In this document: piece by piece, positions 55,011-64,000 of the stretch
Layout of the letters: each line of letters starts with the position of its first letter
Position numbering within the stretch: the first letter of the stretch is position 1
Assembly (NCBI RefSeq): GCF_050947335.1
Contig: NW_027473494.1
Location: 1-64,000, forward strand
Length of the DNA stretch: 64,000 nt
Direction: 5' to 3'
Origin: Megachile rotundata
Lineage: Eukaryota; Arthropoda; Insecta; Hymenoptera; Megachilidae
Notes under the pieces: generated by a model
The model's database searches: none
The model's input: only the letters and a program-made list of their open reading frames with translations
Told to the model about the DNA's origin: nothing
Program-made: the position numbers and the translations under genes

Positions 55011-58000
55011 TAATAATACGAGTTAGATTGATAATAATAAGAGTAATAAGTATAGTAATTGTCGTTCTATCGATCATATAAGCACAATATGGCTAATAAT
55101 ATGAGTTAGATTGATAATAATAAGAGTAATGAGTATAGTAATTGTCGTTCTATCGATCATATCTGCATAATATGGTTAACAGTATGAGTTAGATTGATAA
55201 TAATAAGAGTAATAAGTATAGTAATTGTCGTTATATCGATCATATAACCATAATATGGCTAATAGCATGAGTTGGATTGATAATAATAAGAGTAATGAGT
55301 ATAGTAATTGTCGTTCTATCGATCATATCTGCATAATATGGTTAAAAATATGAGTTAGATTGATAATAGTGAGTGTAATAAATATAGTAATTGTCGTTCT
55401 ATCGATCATTTAACCATAATATGGCTAATAATATGAGTTAGATTGATAATAATAAGAGTAATAAGTATAGTAATTGTCGTTCTATCGATAATATAAGCAT
55501 AATATGGCTAATAATATGAGTTAGATTGATAATACTAAGGGTAGTGAGTATAGTAATTCTCGTTCTATCGATCATATAAGCATAATATGGCTAATAATAT
55601 GAGTTGGATTGATAATAGTAAGAGTAATAAGTATAGTAATTGTTGTTCTATCGATCATATAAGCATAATGTGGCTAATAATATGAGTTAGATTGATAATA
55701 CTAAGAGTAGTGAGTATAGTAATTCTCATTCTATCGATCATATAAGCATAATATGGCTAATAATATGTGTTAGATAGATAATAATAAGAGTAGTGAGTAG
55801 AGTAATTCTCGTTCTATCGATCATATAATAATAATATGGCTAATAATATGAGTTAGATTGAAAATACTAAGAGTAGTGAGTATAGTAATTGTCGTTCTAT
55901 CGATCATATAAGCATAATATGGCTAATAATATGAGTTAGATTGATAACACTAAGGGTAGTGAGTATAGTAATTCTCATTCTATCGATCATATAAGCATAA
56001 TATGGCTAATAATATGAGCTAGATTGATAATAATAAGAGTAATAAGTATAGTAATTGTCGTTCTATCGATAATATAAGCATAATATGGCTAATAATATGA
56101 GTTAGATTGATAATAATAAGAGTAATGAGTATAGTAATTGTCGTTCTATCGATCATATCTGCATAATATGGTTAATAATATGAGTTAGATTGATAATAGT
56201 GAGTGTAATAAATATAGTAATTGTCGTTCTATCGCTCATATTAGCACAATATGGCTAATAACATGAGTTAGATTGATAATAATAAGAGTAATAAGTATAG
56301 TAATTGTCGTTCTATCGATCATATAAGCATAATATGGCTAATAATATGAGTTAGAGTGATAATACTAAGAGTAGTGAGTACAGTAATTCTCATTCCATCG
56401 ATCATATAAGCATAATATGGCTAATAATATGAGTTAGATTGATAATAATAGCAGTAATAAGTACAGTAATTGTCGTTCTATCGATAATATAAGCATAATA
56501 TGGCTAATAATATGAGTTAGATTGATAATACTAAGAGTAGTGAGTACAGTAATTGTCGTTCTATCGATCATATAAGCATAATATGGCTAATAATATGAGT
56601 TAGATTGATAATAATAAGAGTAGTAAGTATAGTATTTGTCGTTCTATCGATCATATAACCATAATATGGCTAATAATACGAGTTAGATTGATAATAATAA
56701 GAGTAATAAGTATAGTAATTGTCGTTCTATCGATCATATAAGCATAATGTGGCTAATAATATGAGTTAGATTGATAATAGTGAGTGTAATAAGTATAGTA
56801 ATTGACGTTCTGTCGATCATATTAGCATAATATGGTTAATAATATGAGTTAGATTGATAATAGTGAGTGTAATAAGTATAGTAATTGTCGTTCTGTCGAT
56901 CATATTAGCATAATATGGTTAATAATATGAGTTAGATTGATAATAATAAGAGTAATAAGTATAGTATTTGTCGTTCTATCGATCATATAAGCATAATATG
57001 GCTAATAATACGAGTTAGATTGATAATAATAAGAGTAATGAGTATAGTAATTGTCGTTCTATCGATCATATCTGCATAATATGGTTAACAGTATGAGTTA
57101 GATTGATAATAATAAGAGTAATAAGTATAGTAATTGTCGTTATATCGATCATATAACCATAATATTGCTAATAGCATGAGTTGGATTGATAATAATAAGA
57201 GTAATGAGTATAGTAATTGTCGTTCTATCGATCATATCTGCATAATATGGTTAATAATATGAGTTAGATTGATAATAGTGAGTGTAATAAACATAGTAAT
57301 TGTCGTTCTATCGCTCATATTAGCACAATATGGCTAATAACATGAGTTAGATTGATAATAATAAGAGCAATAAGTATAGTAATTGTCGTTCTATCGATCA
57401 TATAAGCATAATATGGCTAATAATATGAGTTAGATTGATAATAATAACAGTAATAAGTATAGTAATTGTCGTTCTATCGATAATATAAGCATAATATGGC
57501 TAATAATATGAGTTAGATTGATAATACTAAGAGTAGTGAGTATAGTAATTGTCGTTCTATCGATCATATCTGCATAATATGGTTAACTGTATGAGTTAGA
57601 TTGATAATAATAAGAGTAATAAGTATAGTAATTGTCGTTATATCGATCATATAACCATAATATGGCTAATAGCATGAGTTGGATTGATAATAATAAGAGT
57701 AATGAGTATAGTAATTGTCGTTCTATCGATCATATCTGCATAATATGGTTAATAATATGAGTTAGATTGATAATAGTGAGTGTAATAAATATAGTAATTG
57801 TCGTTCTATCGCTCATATTAGCACAATATGGCTAATAACATGAGTTAGATTGATAATAATAAGAGTAATAAGTATAGTAATTGTCGTTCTATCGATCATA
57901 TAAGCATAATATGGCTAATAATATGAGTTAGATTGATAATAATAACAGTAATAAGTATAGTAATTGTCGTTCTATCGATAATATAAGCATAATATGGCTA
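55011..58000. repeat. Mosaic satellite block, copies of 43.0-43.9 and 46.7-47.2 kb
   Basis: 55,011-55,900 matches 43,060-43,866. 55,943-56,530 (GATAACACTAAGGG, GAGCTAG at 56,017, J, E, C with TTAGCAC, TTAGAGTG/CATTCCATCG, AATAATAGCAG) is repeated at 63,413-64,000. 56,777-57,242 matches 46,735-47,200. Near 57,590 AACTGTATG and following monomers resemble 47,210-47,440. CATTCCATCG and AATAATAGCAG also occur in module P, so this block mixes variants from both halves of the window. Only satellite is present. Confidence 0.75.
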
Positions 58001-59990
58001 ATAATATGAGTTAGATTGATAATACTAAGAGAAGTGAGTATAGTAATTGTCGTTCTATCGATCATATAAGCATAATATGGCTAATAATATGAGTTAGATT
58101 GATAATAATAACAGTAATAAGTAGAGTAATTATCGTTCTATCGATAATATAAGCATAATATGGCTAATAATATGAGTTAGGTTGATAATAATAAGAGTAA
58201 TAAGTATAGTAAATGTCGCGCTATCGATCATATCTGCATAATATGGTTAATAATATGAGTTAGATTGATAATAGTGAGTGTAATAAGTATAGTAATTGAC
58301 GTTCGGTCGATCATATTAGCATAATATGGTTAATAATATGAGTTACATTGATAATAATAAGAGTAATAAGTATAGTATTTGTCGTTCTATCGATCATATA
58401 AGCATAATATGGCTAATAATACGAGTTAGATTGATAATACTAAGAGTAGTGAGTATAGTAATTCTCGTTCTATCGATCATATAAGGATAATATGGCTAAT
58501 AATATGAGTTAGATTGATAATAATAAGAGTAATGAGTATAGTAATTGTCGTTCTATCGATCATTTAAGCATAATATGGCTAATAATATGAGTTAGATTGA
58601 TAATAATAAGAGTAATGAGTATAGTAATTGTAGTTCTATCGATCATATCTGCATAATATGGTTAATAATATGAGTTAGATTGATAATAATAAGAGTAATA
58701 AGTATAGTAATTGTCGTTCTATCGATCATATAAGCATAATATGGCTAATAATATGAGTTAGATTGATAATACTAAGAGTAGTGAGTATAGTAATTCTCAT
58801 TCTATCGATCATATAAGCATAATAAGCCTAATAATAGGAGTTAGATTGATAATAATAACAGTAATAAGTATAGTAATTGTCGTTCTATCGATAATATAAG
58901 CACAATATGGCTATTAATATGAGTTAGATTCACAATAATAAGAGTAATAAGTATAGTAATTGTCGTTCTATCGATCATTTAAGCATAATATCGCTAATAA
59001 TATGAGTTAGATTGATAATAATAAGAGTAATAAGTATAGTAATTGTCGTTCTATCGGTCATTTAAGCATAATATGGCTAATAATATGAGTTAGATTGATA
59101 ATAATAACAGTAATAAGTATAGTAATTGTCGTTCTATCGATAATATAAGCATAATATGGCTAATAATATGGGTTAGATTGATAATACTAAGAGTAGTGAG
59201 TATAGTAATTGTCGTTCTATCGATCATATAAGCATAATATGGCTAATAATATGAGTTAGATTGATAATAATAACAGTAATAAGTATAGTAATTGTCGTTC
59301 TATCGATAATATAAGCATAATATGGCTAATAATATGAGTTAGGTTGATAATAATAAGAGTAATAAGTATAGTAAATGTCGCGCTATCGATCATATCTGCA
59401 TAATATGGTTAATAATATGAGTTAGATTGATAATAGTGAGTGTAATAAGTATAGTAATTGACGTTCTGTCGATCATATTAGCATAATATGGTTAATAATA
59501 TGAGTTACATTGATAATAATAAGAGTAATAAGTATAGTATTTGTCGTTCTACCGATCATATAAGCACAATATGGCTAATAATACGAGTTAGATTGATAAT
59601 ACTAAGAGTAGTGAGTATAGTAATACTCGTTCTATCGATCATATAAGGATAATATGGCTAATAATATGAGTTAGATTGATAATAATAAGAGTAATGAGTA
59701 TAGTAATTGTAGTTCTATCGATCATTTAAGCATAATATGGCTAATAATATGAGTTAGATTGATAATAATAAGAGTAATGAGTATAGTAATTGTAGTTCTA
59801 TCGATCATATCTGCATAATATGGTTAATAATATGAGTTAGATTGATAATAATAAGAGTAATAAGTATAGTAATTGTCGTTCTATCGATCATATAAGCATA
59901 ATATGGCTAATAATATGAGTTAGATTGATAATACTAAGAGTAGTGAGTATAGTAATTCTCATTCTATCGATCATATAAGCATAATAAGCC
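58000..59990. repeat. 14-monomer HOR (1,162 bp), nearly two tandem copies
   Basis: AAATGTCGCGCTATCG has its CGCGC at 58,217 and 59,379, exactly 1,162 bp apart. Both are followed by TTGACGTTC(T/G)GTCG, TTACATTG, ATTTG, TACGAG, B, ATAAGGAT, E, ATTTAAGC, TGTAGTTC and B/TCTCATTC monomers. Differences include GTTCGGTCG near 58,304 (first copy), ACCGATCAT and TAATACTCG near 59,551 and 59,621 (second copy). The TAATACTCG marker recurs at 60,368, 747 bp (9 x 83) later, so a further partial duplication follows. Confidence 0.82.
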
Positions 59991-62167
59991 TAATAATATG
60001 AGTTAGATAGATAATAATAAGAGTAATGAGTATAGTAATTGTAGTTCTATCGATCATATCTGCATAATATGGTTAATAATATGAGTTAGATTCATAATAA
60101 TAACAGCAATAAGTATAGTAATTGTCGTTCTATCGATCATTTAAGCATAATATGGCTAATAATATGAGTTAGATTGATAATAATAAGAGTAATAAGTATA
60201 GTAATTGTCGTTCTATCGGTCATTTAAGCATAATATGGCTAATAATATGAGTTAGATTGATAATAATAAGAGTAATAAGTATAGTATTTGTCGTTCTATC
60301 GATCATATAAGCATAATATGGCTAATAATACGAGTTAGATTGATAATACTAAGAGTAGTGAGTATAGTAATACTCGTTCTATCGATCATATAAGGATAAT
60401 ATGGCTAATAATATGAGTTAGATTGATAATAATAAGAGTAATGAGTATAGTAATTGTAGTTCTATCGATCATTTAAGCATAATATGGCTAATAATATGAG
60501 TTAGATTGATAATAATAAGAGTAATGAGTATAGTAATTGTAGTTCTATCGATCATTTAAGCATAATATGGCTAATAATATGAGTTAGATTGATAATAATA
60601 AGAGTAATAAGTACAGTAATTGTCGTTCTATCGATCATATAAGCATAATAAGGCTAATAATATGAGTTAGAGTGATAATACTAAGAGTAGTGAGTATAAT
60701 AATTCTTATTCTATCGATCATATAAGCATAGCATGACTAATAATATGAGTTAGATTGATAATAATAAGAGTAATAAGTATAGTAATTGTCGTTCTCTCGA
60801 TCATATAAGCATAATATGGCTAATAATATGAGTTAGAGTGATAATACTAAGAGTAGTGAGTATAGTAATTCTCATTCTATCGATCATATAAGCATAATAT
60901 GGCTAATAATAGGAGTTAGATTGATAATAATAACAGTAATAAGTATAGTAATTGTCGTTCTATCGATAATATAAGCACAATATGGCTATTAATATGAGTT
61001 AGATTCACAATAATAAGAGTAATAAGTATAGTAATTGTCGTTCTATCGATCATATAAGCATAATATGGCTAATAATATGAGTTAGATTTATAATAATAAT
61101 AGTAATAAGTATAGTAATTGTCGTTCTATCGATCATATAAGCACAATATGGCTAATAATATGAGTTAGATTGATAATAATAAGAGTAATAAGTATAGTAA
61201 TTGTCGTTATATCGATCATATAACCATAATATGGCTAATAGCATGAGTTAGATTGATAATAATAAGAGTAATGAGTATAGTAATTGTCGTTCTATCGATC
61301 ATATCTGCATAATATGGTTAATAATATGAGTTAGATTGATAATAGTGAGTGTAATAAATATAGTAATTGTCGTTCTATCGCTCATATAAGCACAATATGG
61401 CTAATAATATGAGTTAGATTGATAATAATAAGAGTAATAAGTATAGTAATTGTCGTTCTATCGATCATATAAGCATAATATGGCTAATAATATGAGTTAG
61501 ATTGATAATACTAAGTGTAATAAGTATAGTAATTGTCGTTCTATCGATCATAATTGCATAATATGGTTAAGAATATGAGTTAGATTGATAATAATAAGAG
61601 CAATGAGTATAGTAATTGTCGTACTATCGATCATATAAGCATAATATGGCTAATAATATGAGTTAGATTGATAATAATAAGTGTAAAAAGTAGAGTAATT
61701 GTCGTTCGATCGATCATATCTGCATAATATGGTTAATAATATGAGTTAGATTGATAATAATAAGAGTAATGAGTATAGTAATTGTCGTACTATCGATCAT
61801 ATAAGCATAATATGGCTAATAATGTGAGTTAGATTGATAATAGTGAGTGCAATAAATATAGTAATTGTCGTTCTATCGGTCATTTAAGCATAATATGGCT
61901 AATAATATGAGTCAGATTGATAATACTAACAGTAATAAGTATAGTAATTGTCGTTCTATCGATAATATAAGCATAATATGGCTAATAATATGAGTTAGAT
62001 TGATAATACTAAGAGTAGTGAGTATTGTAATTCTCGTTCTATCGATCATATAATCATAATATGACTAATAATATGAGTTAGATTGATAATACTAAGAGTA
62101 GTGAGTATATTAATTGTCGTTCTATCGATCATATAAGCATAATATGGCTAATAATACGAGTTAGATT
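59990..62167. repeat. Mosaic satellite block, copy of 45.06-46.09 kb and others
   Basis: 59,990-60,370 holds GTTAGATAG, TGTAGTTC, I with AACAGCAAT, A, TCGGTCATTTAAGC and TACGAG monomers. 60,368-60,600 repeats TAATACTCG, ATAAGGAT, and two TGTAGTTC/ATTTAAGC monomers in a row. 60,580-61,855 matches 45,060-46,085 with three extra monomers. 61,860-62,167 follows TCGGTCATTTAAGC, GAGTCAG with ACTAACAG, J, B, ATGACTAAT, GTATATTAATTG and TACGAG, related to 46,260-46,560. Near 60,700 the changes AGTATAATAATTCTTATTC and ATAGCATGAC are private. Confidence 0.75.
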
Positions 62168-63417
62168 GATAATAATAAGAGTAATAAGTATAGTAATGGC
62201 CGTTCTATCGATCATTTAACCATAATATGGCTAATAATATGAGTTAGATTGATAATAATAAGAGTAATAAGTATAGTAATTGTCGTTCTATCGATAATAT
62301 AAGCATAATATGGCTAATAATATGAGTTAGATTGATAATACTAAGGGTAGTGAGTATAGTAATTCTCGTTCTATCGATCATATAAGCATAATATGGCTAA
62401 TAATATGAGTTGGATTGATAATAATAAGAGTAATAAGTATAGTAATTGTAGTTCTATCGATCATATCTGCATAATATGGTTAATAATATGAGTTAGATTC
62501 ATAATAATAACAGTAATAAGTATAGTAGTTGTCGTTCTATCGATCATTTAAGCATAATATGGCTAATAATATGAGTTAGATTGATAATAATAAGAGTAAT
62601 AAGTGTAGTAATTGTCGTTCTATCGGTCATTTAAGCATAATATGGCGAATAATATGAGTTGGGTTGATAAAACTAAGAATAATAAGTATAGTAACTGTCG
62701 TTCTATCGATCATATAAGCATAATATGGTTAATAATATGAGTTAGAATGATAATAATAAGAGTAATAAGTATAGTAATTGTCGTTCTATCGATCATATCT
62801 GCCTAATATGGTTAATAATATGAGTTAGATTGATAATAGTGAGTGTAATAAGTATAGTAATTGTTGTTCTGTCGATCATATTAGCATAATATGGTTAATA
62901 ATATGAGTTAGATTGATAATAATAAGAGTAATAAGTATAGTATTTGTCGTTCTATCGATCATATAAGCATAATATGGCTAATAATACGAGTTAGATTGAT
63001 AATAATAAGAGTAATAAGTATAGTAATTGTCGTTCTATCGATCATATAAACACAATATGGCTAATAATATGAGTTAGATTGATAATAATAAGAGTAATGA
63101 GTATAGTAATTGTCGTTCTATCGATCATATCTGCATAATATGGTTAACAGTATGAGTTAGATTGATAATAATAAGAGTAATAAGTATAGTAATTGTCGTT
63201 ATATCGATCATATAACCATAATATGGCTAATAGCATGAGTTGGATTGATAATAATAAGAGTAATGAGTATAGTAATTGTCGTTCTATCGATCATATCTGC
63301 ATAATATGGTTAATAATATGAGTTAGATTGATAATAGTGAGTGTAATAAATATAGTAATTGTCGTTCTGTCGATCATATTAGCATAATATGGTTAATAAT
63401 ATGAGTTAGATTGATAA
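62167..63417. repeat. Second copy of the 47,560-48,810 segment
   Basis: Offset is 14,607 throughout, so no whole-monomer gain or loss separates the two 1.25 kb copies. H monomer GGG at 62,661 pairs with 48,054; CTGCCTAAT at 62,801 pairs with 48,194. The ATGGCCG change near 62,197 makes a rare GGCC in this array. The copy ends where GATAACACTAAGGG of the next segment begins. Confidence 0.85.
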
Positions 63418-64000
63418 CACTAAGGGTAGTGAGTATAGTAATTCTCATTCTATCGATCATATAAGCATAATATGGCTAATAATATGAGCTAGATTGATAA
63501 TAATAAGAGTAATAAGTATAGTAATTGTCGTTCTATCGATAATATAAGCATAATATGGCTAATAATATGAGTTAGATTGATAATAATAAGAGTAATGAGT
63601 ATAGTAATTGTCGTTCTATCGATCATATCTGCATAATATGGTTAATAATATGAGTTAGATTGATAATAGTGAGTGTAATAAATATAGTAATTGTCATTCT
63701 ATCGCTCATATTAGCACAATATGGCTAATAACATGAGTTAGATTGATAATAATAAGAGTAATAAGTATAGTAATTGTCGTTCTATCGATCATATAAGCAT
63801 AATATGGCTAATAATATGAGTTAGAGTGATAATACTAAGAGTAGTGAGTACAGTAATTCTCATTCCATCGATCATATAAGCATAATATGGCTAATAATAT
63901 GAGTTAGATTGATAATAATAGCAGTAATAAGTACAGTAATTGTCGTTCTATCGATAATATAAGCATAATATGGCTAATAATATGAGTTAGATTGATAATA
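63413..64000. repeat. Second copy of the 55,943-56,530 segment, cut by the window end
   Basis: Offset 7,470 (90 x 83). GATAACAC is at 55,943 and 63,413, GAGCTAG at 56,017 and 63,487. One visible difference is TGTCATTCTATCGCTC near 63,691 where the partner has TGTCGTTC, a CG to CA change. The match continues to the last base, so the copied length is unknown. Confidence 0.85.

Larger units (their letters stand above)
1..64000. repeat. 83-bp satellite DNA array (about 770 monomers, whole window)
   Basis: Every line of the window is a variant of one 83 bp unit repeated head to tail. A monomer matching the consensus lies at 52,697-52,779; I number it from the G of GAGTTAG. It has a 52-nt stretch without C (positions 75-83 plus 1-43), the core TGTCGTTCTATCGATC (41-56), and CATATAAGCATAATATGG (56-73). 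Composition is 34 A, 29 T, 14 G, 6 C. Recurring variants: A canonical; B with ACTAAGAGTAGTGAG and often TCTCG; C with AGTGAGTG(T/C)AATAAATATAG and CGCTCAT; D with AAAAAGTAGAG and TTCGATCGATC; E with AATGAG and CATATCTGC or CGTACTATC; F with GTTATATCG, ATAACCAT and TAGCATG; G with CATAATTGC; H with GGCGAAT and GGGTTGATAAAAC; I with TTCATAATAATAACAG; J with TCGATAATATAAGC. No unit in the opposite orientation was seen. A eukaryotic satellite is the natural reading; the genomic location (centromere, pericentromere, other heterochromatin) cannot be told. Confidence 0.98.

Noticed and set aside
1..64000. CRISPR array
   Set aside because: The unit repeats throughout with no unique spacers; variation is spread over the whole monomer instead of separating repeat and spacer.
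1..64000. CENP-B box (TTCG-n-CGGG type motif)
   Set aside because: TTCG occurs only in D and a few other monomers and is never followed by a CGGG-like half; the required GC-rich part is absent.
1..64000. AATAAA polyadenylation signals in C monomers and TATA-like elements (TATAAG, TATAAT)
   Set aside because: They are expected by chance in 76% A+T DNA and there is no gene for them to serve.
1..64000. Transposon or retroelement insertion, telomeric repeat or rDNA within the array
   Set aside because: No break in the 83-bp pattern long enough to hold one, no terminal repeats or target-site duplications, and no telomere-like or rRNA-like sequence was seen on either strand.
1..64000. Inverted arrangement (head-to-head monomers) within the window
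   Set aside because: All lines read in the same orientation; no reverse-complement core such as GATCGATAGAACGACA was noticed.
1..64000. Prokaryotic origin iterons or bacterial repeats
   Set aside because: Iteron clusters are short. A 64 kb array of pure satellite with nested HORs has no bacterial parallel that I know.
1..64000. An invariant protein-binding box at CATAATATGG
   Set aside because: The stretch is well conserved but not invariant: TAAAATGG (4,121; 15,327), ATAAGGC, ATATTGC, ATATCGC, ATATGTC and ATAAAGTGG all occur, so constraint cannot be claimed without counting.

Overview
The whole 64 kb window is one uninterrupted head-to-tail satellite DNA array. The unit is an AT-rich monomer of 83 bp (consensus about 24% G+C, 14 G and 6 C on this strand). 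It is seen from the first base to the last in a single orientation, so the array runs past both ends. I found no gene, RNA gene, transposon or unique spacer. The sequence is that of a eukaryotic constitutive-heterochromatin array, of pericentromeric, centromeric, subtelomeric or B/sex-chromosome type. I do not recognise the family and cannot name the organism.

The monomers are not all alike. About ten recurring variants (letters A to J in the first entry) are arranged in fixed orders, giving nested higher-order repeats (HORs). Almost every distance I measured between diagnostic variants is a multiple of 83. The few departures of 1 bp trace to individual indels at about 11,114, 21,484, 37,754 and 54,728, plus a compensating -3/+3 pair near 458 and 611-625.

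Layout. 1-2,640: a 15- to 16-monomer HOR. 2,640-4,590: mixed block with partners at 14.9-15.4 and 18.5-19.4 kb. About 4,590-10,300 and 11,810-18,450: two copies of a 7-8 kb super-block, which contains a 12-monomer (996 bp) HOR. 9,701-11,700: a 6-monomer (498 bp) HOR. 19,985-43,130: a modular zone in which P (about 2 kb), U (2,241 bp, 27 monomers) and Q (2,656 bp, 32 monomers) follow in the order P-U-U-U-Q-U-Q-P-U-Q(partial), flanked by two copies of a 485 bp segment. 43,130-50,880: less regular monomers. 50,880-54,365: two copies of a 1,743 bp (21-monomer) HOR. 54,365-64,000: a mosaic of segments copied from 43-48 kb and from inside the block itself, with a 14-monomer (1,162 bp) HOR near 58-60 kb.

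The pattern fits repeated unequal crossing-over or replication-slippage amplification in whole-monomer steps. Block boundaries below are read by eye and are good to roughly one monomer. Because copies are nearly identical over kilobases, the copy numbers also depend on the assembly being right.
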